The position numbers were made by a program, and so were the translations under genes. A stretch of DNA of 64,000 nucleotides, from contig OU015666.1 of assembly GCA_907165275.2 (NCBI GenBank), forward strand, positions 3,874,001 through 3,938,000, in the 5' to 3' direction. This document shows positions 33,622-46,900 of the stretch, piece after piece. The stretch is from Zygaena filipendulae. Its lineage: Eukaryota; Arthropoda; Insecta; Lepidoptera; Zygaenidae. Below the pieces are notes generated by a model that was not told where the DNA came from, made no database searches, and worked only from the letters and a program-made list of their open reading frames with translations. Positions within the stretch are counted from its first letter, which is position 1. The number at the start of each line of letters is the position of its first letter.

Positions 33622-34155
33622 ATGAAGGTGCTAATCGCCTTGGCTTGCGTAGCTGTCGTCAGCGCACTGCCGCCAGTGGAACCACAAACACCAGACATCA
33701 GACCAGTATTCGTACCTCCAGAGGTTTTAGATGCCGTCCCAGAAGCGGTTAAGGTAGTTGCCTCACCTGCAGCTCCCGCACCCCTAAGCGAGGCTGACGA
33801 CCGAACTGTCGAAAACGCACAGGGACCACAAAAACCAGATATCAGACCAGAATTCGTTCCTCAAGAGGTTCCATATAAAGTCAGGGTAGAGGACTCACCA
33901 CCAACACCTGAAGTCGATGCTGTGAGAGTTGTCGATGCATCTTTAGATGAGGCTGTTGATCCAGTTAATGTTGTTGATGCACCAGTGTATGAACCAATCA
34001 GCAGATCGGAATTGGAAACTCTAGTATTCATGCTCCAAGATGCCCCAGAAAAGGTTGTGGTTATTGACCACTACCCACAAATTCCTCTGTTGCCACCAAG
34101 AGGAGTGCCACCCTACCACTTCCCACCTTACTACCAAAACCCTCTTTGGCGTTAA
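33622..34155 (+). CDS. Secreted proline-rich protein, 177 aa, unknown function
   Basis: A 3' splice site (TTTTCCCTTCAG, exon from 33617) lies five bases before the ATG, so the whole coding region is in one exon behind a non-coding first exon. The product has a signal peptide (MKVLIALACVAVVSA), no cysteines in the mature chain and no membrane segment. An internal repeat is visible: PDIRPVFVPPEV at residues 24-35 and PDIRPEFVPQEV at 72-83, plus VRVVDA and VNVVDA at 101-106 and 115-120. It ends in a Pro/Tyr-rich tail with NPLWR. The minus-strand gene at 2313-2552 is a shorter relative with one PDMRP unit and a final TWR. The function is unknown to me. Its 3' end converges with mRpL13, about 290 bp away. 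Confidence 0.85.
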   Translation: MKVLIALACVAVVSALPPVEPQTPDIRPVFVPPEVLDAVPEAVKVVASPAAPAPLSEADDRTVENAQGPQKPDIRPEFVPQEVPYKVRVEDSPPTPEVDAVRVVDASLDEAVDPVNVVDAPVYEPISRSELETLVFMLQDAPEKVVVIDHYPQIPLLPPRGVPPYHFPPYYQNPLWR

Positions 34156-34447
34156 GTCACTTTCTTTCTTTTGACAAGTGGGTTTGTCTGTAGGTATGTC
34201 TATAATATAATGTAGATAGAGATAATATATCTTTGCTTGGCTTCCAATTGTTTTAGAAGTGGAATCAACTAGATTTATGTGTTGTGTAATGTTATAAATA
34301 TGTATTTTATTGTTGCAGACTTTTCAATTTGATGAAAATATAATATCATAATTTCATTTTTGATTTATTTTTACACTACCCACCTACTTATAAAACTAGG
34401 AACCTACATACTTACACAGTAAAATTAAATAATTATATAATTGTAAC

Positions 34448-37338
34448 TCATTTTAAAACATAGTCCTCTGGATATTCCATAACCTTGGGATACTTTTGTA
34501 CTTCCTCTTCAGGAATATGGTCAAGTCTTGTTGGCACTAAACGAAGTTGACGGATCTGATTTGAGACATTTTGTAGCACATCTTCAGCCACTTTGTCTCC
34601 AGGATAGATAAATAAGCGTTCCATTGTGTGACGTCTTTGGAGAGTGCCTTTCATCGCTCTATACACAGCTTTCTTAATTATCTGTAATAAAAACATATAA
34701 ATAAATTAATAAATATAAACATGTCAGAAGTTTCTTGATTAGTCAATAATTAATTTCAGTTACAACTATTCTGATTAAATAGTGTCAATGAAAATATGGC
34801 CAATAGCCAGTTAGTAAAAATTCTTAAATTAAATTAATTCTTAAAGTTACTAGTACTTTCATTTATTTTAGGAAAATATCATTGCTAAAGTTCTAGCACC
34901 ACGGAAGTCAAATTTTAATGAAATACGTTTCTTATTTCATTTGATAGGGAATTGCAAGCAAATAATTTTGTTTTAAAATTAAATATGCCTCAATGAATTA
35001 TACATATTTTAATAATTTGTATATTGAATAACAATAATAATAAGCCTTTATTTACTGAATAAGTGTGTACATAATTACATTTTTTTTTGTTTGTTTTATT
35101 TGATTTCCTAATATCTAGTTGTGTGCACATCAATCCAGAATAGATACAGAGTCAGTGTGTCCAACAGACACCTAGGCCTCCTCCAATACTTTCCATGTTC
35201 TTCTGTCTTTAGCCATCCTTAGCCATAACGGTCCAGCTACTTTTTTTATGTCGTCTGACCATCTTTTGTGTTGTCTCCCTCTTTTCCTATTGGTTTGTAT
35301 CTAGGTGACCATTCTGTTAGGGTTTTTGACCATTTCTCGATTGGTTGTCTTAGCATGTAACCTGCTGATCTCCACTTTAATTTTCACATTGATATCTTTG
35401 CACTTTGTTATATTTCTGAGATCTGAAGCTCGTTTCCTGTCTGTCCTTTTGTATCCGAGGATACTCCTCTCAATGCTCCTTCGGCAGGTCCTAAGCTTAT
35501 GTTGCTGTTTTTGTGTGGTGACCCATGTTTGACATCCGTATGTAAGAATAGGCAGGATACATGTGTTGAAAAGTTCCTTTTTACTGATATTTTATATTGG
35601 TTACCCTTCATAATATTCTTTAAGGGCCAGAATCTCTTCCACGAGTTGGCAATCCTCCTCTCTATTTTGTGTTTTTGTTGGTCATAAAATGAGATAATTT
35701 GCCCAAGATATATGTAGGTCTCTAAGAAATTCTGAGCACATAAAGAAATACTTAAAGGAGACTACAATATAAAAATGAAAAAAATTGTAATGGACACCTG
35801 TCTGCTACTATGCCTAACATATGGCTGCCAAACGTGAGTATACATGAACAAAATCAGAAATAGAATAAGGATTTGCCAGAGAGGAATGGAAGGAAGCATC
35901 TTAAAAATAAAGAAAGTAGGTACATAAGGTCAGAAGTGAAATAATTAGAAGTAGAACAAAGGTAACCAATGCACTGCAACATACCTTAAAAATGAAATGG
36001 CAATTGGCAGGACACATCGCGCGACTGACTGACGGAAGATGGACTGTGAAAGCAACAAAATGGAAAGAGCCAGATGGAAAAAGGAATGTTGGTTGGCCTA
36101 TCCAACGATGGACTGACAATATCATCCAGGTGGCAGGAATTGAGTGGATACAGAAGGGAAGAGACCGCGAGGCTTGGAGGGGATTGGAGCACCCGAGAAG
36201 GGATTCCCAGTAATAATAAACATGCGTAAAAAAAAAAACATGTAACTATATTGCTGAGAAATGAATAAAGGTTTATTATTATTTATTTATTTATTTTATT
36301 TATTTAATCCTTTATTGCACATAAAATAACAATGAACCTAATGAAAAAGGAGAAAGCAATATTAAGCAATATTAAATTATTATAATTATTATTATATGTA
36401 GGTCTTAACATATTCTATGAGTTCGCCTTCTATAAAGATGTTAGTTTCTATCCTATTTGTCATTACTTTCGTTTTTGCTAGTTAGTTACAGGTACAGGTA
36501 GTTACTGATAACCCAGAAACATTACAACTAATGCTACAAGAACTCTCCACAAAGAGCAAAGAAGTTGGACTAATGATGAATATTGAATAAACCCAACTCT
36601 AAATAGTTGTTTGATGCAAAATGAAACAGGTTTGTTTGCTCTCCTGAAAAGTTGCATAATTTAACTTCCGTGGTGTCAGAACTTCAGCGACATTATGGTT
36701 AAACCTATGATTAATCAAAGCAGTTAAATTTTCAAATTAATATAATAGTAGGTACATCTTATATTATCTATGAAATGTAAAATAAATTATCAAAAGAATG
36801 ATCATTCTTTGCATGACTCCCTACAAATATAAATAATTTATAGACAAAAATCTGCCTACACAATCAATCCCTGGGGCCTGGGGCATAGAGTTCAAGGATA
36901 TTATAATAACGCTCACCATTGTAGGATCCTTAGAGTGCAGCTCCCAAGCTAAGGTCCACGAAGCACCGCCAGGATAGCCAGTGTGGTGGAAATACGCTCG
37001 TTTACGCCAATCGTCACCACGTAAAGCTATCTCTCGGCTGTTTATGCACACCACAACATCACCACAATCGTTCATTGGATGATATATCGGTTTGTGCAAA
37101 CCCATCAAATATTTTTTAATTACATCGGCTGATTGATAAGGGTCTTGCCATTTACAGTCAAATATGTGCCAAGTTCGAGCGAAGGTAGCCCATTGCTGAA
37201 ATTTGTGATTTCCAATTAATGAAAATTGTTAAATTTTAAGTAGCCAGTACTGTTATTTTTAAAGTTCCCCGTAAACCGCGAAGATAATTCATAGTTAAAG
37301 ATAAAATTACTGACCTGAACTCTTTTGGCTGCACTCAT
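34448..37338 (-). CDS. mRpL13: Mitochondrial ribosomal protein L13 (uL13m)
   Basis: Three coding exons: 37338-37315 (MSAAKRVQ), 37195-36917 and 34681-34448. Phases are 0 throughout and the total is 178 aa, the same length as human MRPL13. Family blocks are clear: QQWATFARTWHIFDCKWQDP across the first junction, GLHKPIYHPMNDCGDVVV, HHTGYPGG, then RAMKGTLQRRHTMERL and a final YPEDYVLK. The protein is a core component of the large mitochondrial ribosomal subunit. An AATAAA signal on the minus strand (34364-34369) lies about 80 nt beyond the stop codon. The long second intron holds RTE retroelement remains (35130-36235). The gene sits tail to head with LTA4H, about 650 bp from its stop codon. Confidence 0.97.
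35130..35700 (-). mobile_element. Degenerate RTE-type LINE C-terminal region (minus)
   Basis: Minus-strand frames contain KIERRIANSWKRFWPLKNIM, then a shifted frame with KRNFSTHVSCLF and TDVKH (relic of the YG.QTW block). Further pieces resemble RSIERSILGYKRTDRKR and KRWSDDIKKVAGPLW. Several frameshifts and stops make it dead. It lies in mRpL13 intron 2. Confidence 0.65.
35735..36235 (+). mobile_element. Degenerate RTE-type LINE C-terminal region (plus)
   Basis: The plus-strand frame ending at 36213 reads WQLAGHIARLTDGRWTVKAT, then WKEPDGKRNVGWPIQRWTDN and AGIEWIQKGRDREAWRGLE. This is the conserved tail of RTE-clade reverse transcriptases (WAGH.AR ... RW.DDI ... W...A.DR..W). Upstream it is broken by stops. 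It stands head to head with the minus-strand fragment at 35130-35700. Confidence 0.75.
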
Positions 37339-37985
37339 TACGATTGGCACTCTCTACTAAATAATTATAGAACTATCCAATGAGTTTATGTAAATATAAA
37401 AGTTTAAAGAAAGGAAGAACACCCGTGAAAAATATAACTTCTAGTTCTACTTTACAAATTTTAGGTTAAAAATAAACAATTGGTTTTGACTTTTGAGTGT
37501 TTTGACGTTTTTACTTTTTGTTGTTGACTTGATTAATTGACATTGGCGGAATTGTTGTGCCTTGTGTTAATCAGTTTTAATTTTTTTTTTTTTAGAAAGC
37601 AATATTAGAACGTAGTTTTAAATCTTCCGGTTCTGTTAAGTAATTTATGGTGTTCGCTACCTTCTCTTTTTGGTTTAGCTCTCAGAAGAAACCACTACAT
37701 GACGGGTCATCAGTAGTGATTATATGATACGTAGTGATTACCTTCTCTCTGTATATGATCTTTGTCAGCAGTCAGCACGCAGCTGTGATTTTATTATCTT
37801 TGTTCTTTACGTGCGATTTTAATAATAATAACATTTATTATGAATGAAAAATAAAATTACTGAACATCATTGAAAACTTGTATTTATTATTAAAATTTAC
37901 ATTCATTCCATAGTTTTGAAAATAAAATCAAGCTTACAATATCAACAAAAAAAAAAACAAAATGTCACCAAGGATTTCACAAATC
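37339..37985. other. Intergenic region between LTA4H and mRpL13
   Basis: It holds the mRpL13 promoter side and the LTA4H 3' UTR. A minus-strand AATAAA at 37882-37887 lies about 100 nt beyond the LTA4H stop codon. No further gene is seen. Confidence 0.6.
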
Positions 37986-40900
37986 TCATCCGTCTAAATG
38001 CAAATCTTTGCGTATCGTGTACGCCGATACGTGCATCATGTAGGGTTCATTTTCAAGGAAATTGGCTATGGTCTGTTGTCTCACTTCTTCCCAGGCGTAG
38101 AGGTCTCTGTAGATCGGTCGGACGTACTTCATGCGGCCCTGTTGGTTGATGAACTCGTAAACATCATTGAGCACTGTATCGTCCTTGCTTCTGATGCACA
38201 ATCTCAGCCAGCGGTACTTGATCTCGGAATTTTTGCTCTCCGCGATCTTGTACTCGTTACCCAAAGTGCGCAGATTTATCAAGTCCAATGCTGGGCTCTC
38301 CAGTAATTGCTGGAGCAAGTTGATCACTTGGTGTGGAGTGAACTCTTCCACATCACTGTAGGAGAAAGTGGCATTCTTCTTGGAGATCTTGGTCAGTAGC
38401 GCGTTGATTGCTTTCGTCATTGATGTGTCGTAGCTAAAATAAAACAAATATGAAGTGAAGATTATGTAAAATTGACTGTTACTACTACTCATTTTCCTCA
38501 GAGGGCTTATGTTACACTTCGATATTAGGGTAACTATTTAACTAGTAAAATTTAGGTAGGATCTAGGTGGGTCCTAACGGTCGATGCGAATACCCAGGTG
38601 CTATAACATCGTGATGAACATAACTACTTCTAAATATTTAATAAACTAAAATTATTTATATCCCTGGCAAGCGCGGTCCGAAGGGGGGGGGGGGGGGGAC
38701 ATGACCCCCCAAAATCCTTTTTTTTTCGCAATGTGTGCAATATAGTCTAATTTACTCGACATATTATATTATTAGTGACCCCCCCCCCAAAATTTCGGCC
38801 TGCGACCGCGCCTGATCTCTGGATCTTTGCCGCCTTTTTACTGTTAATTTGTTTTTAAGTGCTGTAGATAAAAGTAAATAAATAAATAGACTGTGCAATA
38901 AAGTTCTTTAAAAAATAAATAAATAAATCTTCGAATTATTGAATTGTTATAAATCTTTTGGTCAGTGCCACGATTCGTAAATCGTAATACAATACAAGTA
39001 GCTATAATAAATATTACGAACCTACAAGTCTTAATTTCGGTTCTTAGATACGAAAATATAATTCCGACAAATAAATTTACGCCAAACGATGAATGATGCT
39101 CCGGTTTGCAATCGTACTTTTGTAAAGACGTTTGGATGATTTTTATTCAATCACATAACGGCTGAACAGATTTTGATGGAGTTTAGCACACAGATTATGT
39201 TATGGATTAAAACAAAGCATTTTTTGTATCCTGAAAGAGTTAACGAAAGAATCTTGAAACTCGGCAGGCGAAGCCAAAGAGAACAAATACCTTTAAAAAA
39301 ACGAGAGTTCTGACCCGAACCACCTTTAAGTGTTATCCGTGGGCGACAAAGGGGGCGGTGAAATAACCTTCAGGTATGTATGACCCATCAGCGTGTCATG
39401 ACTCTTTCTTCTTTTTCTTTCTTCTATTTTATCAAAATTTTCTTCTATGTTTTTTAAACAGAACACCCGGCATAGAACACCCTTGAATAGGTCCCTAGTT
39501 TAACCAAACATATTGTATAACTAGCTATGCCCCGCGGTTTCACCCGCGTGAAACGTTTTTATAAAACAACTTTTTTTCCCGACATCCGATTTAAATGAAA
39601 CAAAACCCATATGTAGCTCCAGTTCAAGCTTAATCTATCTGTGAAAACCGCATGACAATCTGTTCAGTAGATCCGAAATTATCGCGAACAGACAGACAGA
39701 CAGAAAAGAATTTTAAAATTTTTTTTTAGTAGTTGGTTATTCTTATTTTATCGCCCTCCGTCAATTTTTGTTAAAAATATTCAAAGTACAGAATCGCGAA
39801 TTCTACTCTTTTATTATAGTATAGATTAGCTGTGCCCCGCGGTTTCACCCGCGGTAATGTCAGAGTTCCCGGGGGAATTCCGGTATAAATAGTACCCTAT
39901 GTCCTTCTCTGTACAACGTGAATGCTAAATTTTATCCAAATCCGTTGAGCCGTTTTTGCGTGATTAAGTAACAAACATTCACACTTTCACATTTATAATA
40001 TTAGTAGGAGGAACAACCTTTTTTTATATCTCGAGTTCCAGATGGAATTTCGAATGAATAGAAACATGAGTATCTAAGTTAGACCCTTAGCAATACAACA
40101 AAAAAAGCGTATTCAATTTGGTGCAGCAGTTTTTGCGTAGCACGAATACAAACATACAGACAGACAGGCAGACAAAAATTCTAAAAACGGTATTTTTGGC
40201 TTCTATATCACTCAGAGAGTCGCCTAAATTTATTTTTTCTTATTTATCAACCATGTACAGACATCGACCTGTTAAAATTTTATTATAGTATAGACATGGA
40301 CCAATAAAACTAGTTTAATTGGTCCATGGTATAGATTAACTGGTAGTTGTTAGTGAAAACTGACTCGGGAATGACCGGGGGCATGCCGCTGTTGTGCAGC
40401 CAGGCGTCCCAGTCGATGCTGTCGAGCGGACACGGGCACTCGGCGCCCTTGAAGTACTGCAGGAAGTACGCCTTGAACTGCTCCGTGTCCAACGACTGCC
40501 GTTGGAAGGTGCTCAGGTACGACCGCATAAACTCATCGAAGTTCGCTGCGGAGGAAGATTTCCCCGCGGTTTCACCAGACGATAATTTCGGAGTTCTTGC
40601 GGGAACTCCCTTAACATTCTAATGAGACCAGTCCGGGAGTATAACCTTTCATACAAAAAAAGAATTGGTCCAACGGTCCAATGCTGCGGCGGTGCGGCGA
40701 GTAATCGCGTAACAAACACAAAAAAAACAACATACACTGGAATTGAGAAGCTCCTCCTTTTTGGGAAGTTGGTTAAAAAACAAGTCTTACTCCCAGGTTT
40801 GCAGTGTACACACTGATTGCTGCATGCGTCACCTTTGTGACGGAAAATAAATAAGTATAATTATTATTATTATGGTATTATATTATCTGTGTTATGGTTC

Positions 40901-43900
40901 TCACCCGCCCCACCGACTAAATTCTCCAAATATCTCAAGAAAAGCGATCCTTTCTCGTACGGAACGGTGGAAAACGCATCGTCAGGATGTACACCCTTCA
41001 AATCCACCACCAGCTTGGTCAGTGGATTGGTTTCTCCTAACTCTTGCATCACCTAAAAACATGGAGATATTTTATAAATTTCTTACCGGCGCCACCGACT
41101 AGGTCTTCCAAATAACGCAAGAACAGGGAGCCCTTCTCGTAGGGGACCCGCGAGAACGCGTCGTCTGGGTGGATGCCTTTAAGGTCCACCACTAACTTTG
41201 TGAGGGGATTGTCCTCGCCCACATGATTGACCTGCAAAGTTGCTTTTACATTTTAACCGACTGTTAGCCGCGGCTCTAATCGCGTAGCGTTTGGAACTTG
41301 GAAGTGCCTTAGCGGCAGGACCGTAGGAGACATCCATTAATTACCTGAGGTGATTTTGGCGATTTTTCGATCCCCCCCTCTTCCCTGGTGAGGTGTCGTG
41401 AGATTTTGCTTGACCTCTCCAGACTCCCCTCTCCATTAATCTCATTTGATTTTTGAAAATACGAGAGAGTATATTTTAGTGGAGAAACATGATCTCTTAT
41501 TTATTTTCATCCAGTTTTCTTGCAATTTTACACTGTTTTTTGTGGGGGGAAAATCCGTGATATCTCCCCCACATGAGTTTCGGTGAGGTTCGGCTCGACT
41601 TCCTCCTCACCATAAACGCCTCTCGAAATTAATGGACGCCCGTTTGGCCCCAGTGTGAGGTCATTGTCACACCTCCAAACAGGTAGGGCTTCTTAAGTAT
41701 AAAAATAGACAAATACTTGCCAATTTTCGCACACAAAGCTATTCGACTATTCGTTATGCACACGAGTTACGGCACGTTACGAATAACGCTGTTATCGAGA
41801 TTGACAGTGCGTGGAATATGTTGGAAAATATATTCAAGACTAGCTGTTGCCCGCGATTTCGCTGGCATTAGTGTAGATTTTGTCGAATTTTTCATCCCTC
41901 GGGGACATTACGTTTTGTTTTTTTTTTTGATGAAAAGTAAGCTATGTAAGTGTAATAAACTCACATTCACATTAAACATTAGACAAACAAGACAATGTAA
42001 TATTGTCATTTGAGTATGTAACGTAAATTGTATTTTCAAGTTTTATTGTTGGCAAAAATTTTACACATAGTCAAATAACTCAAAAAAGTTAATGTAACTC
42101 AAAATTTTATATTAGTTATCGAGTGATGTTTTTGTGTCAATGATTATTATTATTCGCATTTATTATATTAGTTAAGGATTAGGATTGACTAACCGCTTCA
42201 CGCAGATCCAGCAGTCCCTGCAAGCTCTCGAAGTCCCTGCTCCGCTTGGCCTCCTCGGCGTCGGCGACCAGGGAGGCGGCCACCTTCCTCTCCAGGAACA
42301 CGGTGAAGCCCTCGTTCAGCCAGAAATGCTCAAAGTTCCTGTTAGTGACCAGATTGCCCGTCCAGCTGTGCATGATCTCGTGAACTATCACGTCAGCTTG
42401 GCTGCGGTCACCGGCCTGTAAGGGAGGTTAGGATTATGAATATTTCTTAACGCGCCGTTTAGATGAAGGGGCTTCATTCGGGCACACTATCGCCGCGTGC
42501 TCAAAAAATTACACTGTCAAAGATATTTTATTTAAAAAAACATCGATAGATTGAAATGTAAAATAGGATTATCCTATTTTTCGTTAATAGTTCTACAGCA
42601 TATGAATATTACAGTAAAAAGTAGATAACAAAACTTCAAAAAACGGCCATTTTCGGCGAATTTGGTATCTACATTCTACTTTTTCAAAGCGTTATCAAAT
42701 TCAGTTACAAATACAGACCAACCTGGTGCTTTATGAGCTTTTATCGGGCTTAAACCCAAGCACCGGGTTTAAACCGGGTTGATATCGCCAATCTATAGGT
42801 ACAAAATCAAAATAAATTCCTAACTACAAATCAAATGTAAAAACAATGCTACGATAGATTTAGTCTGGTTGTAATGTAAATATGGAATCAATTGTAATTA
42901 TGTACTCGTGCCAACAAATAATAAAATACAATATATTATTTTACATGATAATATGGTACAATTTAAACCATTTTTTACCTTTGCTATTTCACATTTCTTT
43001 AAAAACGGCTGGAAAGAAAATCTTTGCTCCATACACTTATTAACATAATATTATTATTTACTCTTCTAAAAGAATCATAAAATAAACACAATATTGCCAT
43101 TATATTATTAAAATTAATAACAAACTTTTAAGGCAATACAAAGAATATCAGTGAATACTTAACAATTTGCTATGGCAAAAAAAATTCAATCCTAAGAGAA
43201 ACATAAAATCAAACACCATTACATTTTAAACAAAAGGCAATACAAATACTAATAAAAAGAAATAAAATATTGTTATTACTTTACAGCAAAACGACAGTGG
43301 GAATATTCATTAGTAGTGTTTTGTATGTGTATTAGTAAAAAATAAAATATTAAGATTATTGTATCAAAGTGAAACATTGGGCAATGTAGGGAGACGAAAA
43401 CTTACCAATAAAGTGGGAGTAACGAATGTGAGGCAAGGGTTCTCCATGCCCCCGTAGGGGAAGGAGGGCGGCAGTACGACCAGGTCGTACTGCGTCCATT
43501 GGTACGGGCCGCACAGCGCTTCGGCGGCTTGCAGATACTTCTCCGTTTCGGCAAACTCCCACGCGCTTCTTTCTATATCTGCCTTTTCTGTCCACACCAA
43601 TGATCTGTAACGAGTTAAAGCAGCTCACTATTCAACCTCACACTAAATCTTCTTAACCAACTCAGGATGGAGTTGATTGATTGAGTTGCAGTTTTTAAAT
43701 GGTTAAAAGCCGAAATCAATTAAAATCAATGTAAACTAATATTTCCTAGTAGGCATTGTGCCGGAGTATGAAAATCAAAATTCTATTTAGTCCGTCAGTT
43801 ATTTAATGATAGTAAAAAATTATAGACAAATATTTTTTTGCTTTTTATTTGCATTAAGTTTAATAATGGGGGCTCGCGACGTCATAACACCATATAAACT

Positions 43901-46900
43901 GTACCAATTCATGACGTCAAGCGACATAGTATAGTATTATATTATCTGTGGTATTGCTGTTATACATATATTGACTAGCTGTGCCCCGCGGTTTCACCCA
44001 CGTGAGTTTCGGGATTCTCGCAGGAACTTTTTTTTAAAATAAAAGTTGCCTAGTTACTCCTTATAACATCAGCTATCTGCCAGTGAAAGATTCGTTAAAA
44101 TCGGTCTAGCCGTTTCAGAGATTAGTAGGGACAAAGACAGAGAAAAATTTTTAAAATTGATTTTATTATCTAAGTACCGTATTTTCATATGAATTTCATG
44201 AAATTAGTGAAAAGTTGTTTATTTGGAATTACAAACAGACACTTCAATTCTATTTATATGTACTATAGATTACGTAAAAAAAAATGTTTCCAATATTTTT
44301 ATCAATCCACACGATGTGGCGGTCTAAATATTTAAAAGTTAGTCACCTCGCCTATTCTTGCTATGCCATGTATTTTGTGATTTTCACCTGGGTCCGAGCC
44401 TCCTGTGCTCCATGGCGCCGACGGCGATGGCCAGCAGGTAGGAGGGTATGGGCACCGGCTGCCGGAAGGTGGTCCTGTTGGCGGCGCACTCCTGCCGCAG
44501 CGCGCTCATCAGCACCGTGAACTGGGGCGGCGCCTCCACCGCTGCCTCGTACGTGAACTTCACGGCCGGCGTGTCCTGGCACGGCACTATCGAGCGGGCG
44601 TGTATCGGCTGTGGAGTCAAAAAACTTTTTAGAGTCGTAAAATTATTCGAATATCGACAGACAGACACTAGAAGTGGCACTTTGCCGATAAGAAACTGGA
44701 ATAAGATGGAATAATGGTGGAGTTTTTGGCGGGAACTTCAGGTTTTTGGTCCTTCGAGCCAGATGATTTTGGATTATTTATTTTAATTAGTTTTTAAATT
44801 GTTTAGTGTATAGTGTTCATACTTCATAGTATGTAGTTTTATTTTAATTTAAACTTGATATTGTTACCTGACATTGGCTGAACATGTATGGATGCTCTTT
44901 GCCCGACGTTTGATTGGGATCCAGCCATTGCAACGCCGATGCCGTCGGCGACGTCGTGTATTTCACATTTATTTTTAACCTGTCATCAATGAAATTTAAC
45001 ATCATATCTCATTGAAGTCAAATTAGAAAATTAACAAAAACCGATACAATCAAACAAGTATTCAAACACAACTCTACAACTACCTACTTTCTGAACCAAA
45101 ATAAATAAAGTAGTATGCAAACCTATCTCCTTCATAGACAATTTTAGTAACAATTTCGTTTTGATTGCACTGGCAACATTTACAAGAATCGTCTGTAGTA
45201 TCTGAGTTGTATGACGACACTGAATTAATAGATTCCATTTTATCAGGCTGATTCAGATACTCGATAGGTTTGTAAAGAAAGAACTCTGACATGTTTACGG
45301 TATTCACTATGGTTTGTGGATTTTCAAATCTTTGTGCAGGTGGAAGGTTAACTTGGACTTCGAAGTCTTTGAATACTTCTTTTTTCAAATCACACCTGCT
45401 TTAAAAATTCTGTCCATAATATATATTTTCTACTTTCGAAGGTGAATTTTAAATTTCACCTCCAAAGGTCGAAATTTCAATAGATAAAACTTTAAAAATA
45501 AATATTTTAAAAGTTTTTTTAACTATTATTATGTATAATAATTATAATAAATATTTATTTTTTTCTTACTTACATCTAAATAGTACAAGGTTGAGATCTC
45601 TTTTCAAGTAGAAATAATATAGACAAAATTTCAAAATCATTGTTTAAATTCCTCTACACCTTATTTTCATTTAAATGTCTTCATTGTGCAGACACTCCTT
45701 CTTACAAATAACCACATGGTCACAAAAATCATGCCCAATATACATCCTCATCATTTTCCCTAACCCTATCTGTCATATCTTGTTTCTTCATTTGTTTAGG
45801 TCCTAACTATTTCCCGTAGTATTCCTGCAGGAATTCTGGGATAAAAATACTCCATGTCCTTTTCTGTACCCTCTGATGTGTATGCAAACTTTTATGATAA
45901 TGTAGTAGTTAAGGTATGAAAAGGTGACAGGTGGTGACAGAGTTACTTTCACATTCATAATATTAGTATGTAGTATGGATTTGACAGAGGTTGATATCAT
46001 TTTAATAACAAGTGTGGCAAAGATGTACCTACTCACTTGTCACAACTGATGAGACATTGAGGCACTGTCACACTCAACTTAGATCCATAGTTGGGAATGT
46101 GTTCTGATATCTGATAGTTCAACTGTGTACCATCTTCCAACTGTATGGACTCTATTTTCAGGTTGCTGACATCTAAAATCTGCAATGGTAATTTTTCGAA
46201 ATCTTCAATTTTATAATCTTTTTCTCTTATGGTTAAAAAAGTACACAATGGTTTTGCTCAGTCAATATTCACAATTATGGACACATAATATATTAAGAAC
46301 TTTATTACTCAGTAAATAAGGCTTACACTTGTGTAACATAAATAAGAGTCATACAAGTGAGTTATCACGTTGATTAGGACTTTTTGATGCTGTCAGATAG
46401 CAATATTATGTCAACCAGATTAATATTAAACTCACTGTCAGATAGGATTTTCACTGTGCAATGTATTTCATGCTATCAAAGCTTATTGATGAATTGGAAT
46501 AAAACTTAGTATTAAGTATATGCACTAGATAACTCTTAATGTCTCTAGTGAACATTTAATACTTAAAAATTCTATTCCAGTACAATCAATGTTTTTTAAG
46601 AAATTTGCAAATACATTAGAGTTTGGACAATAAACAGGATCTTTTAAAAAGCCCCTTAAACCTATGCTTAGGTTGTAAGTTTCTGGCAAGCTCCTTGACT
46701 AGGTACCCAGAAACTACACCCATTGAATGCCAAATGGTCTCATAAAAGTTACAATTTTATAGTAATTGTTAATATACCAGTTCATCAGTCGGTTTCAGCA
46801 CATCAAAATTAAGCTCTGCTAATCCATGGAGTATTTTATTTTCAAAATCCACACCCAAAACCAGTGATACGTGTTTTATTTTTGCTATTTCTGCAATAAA

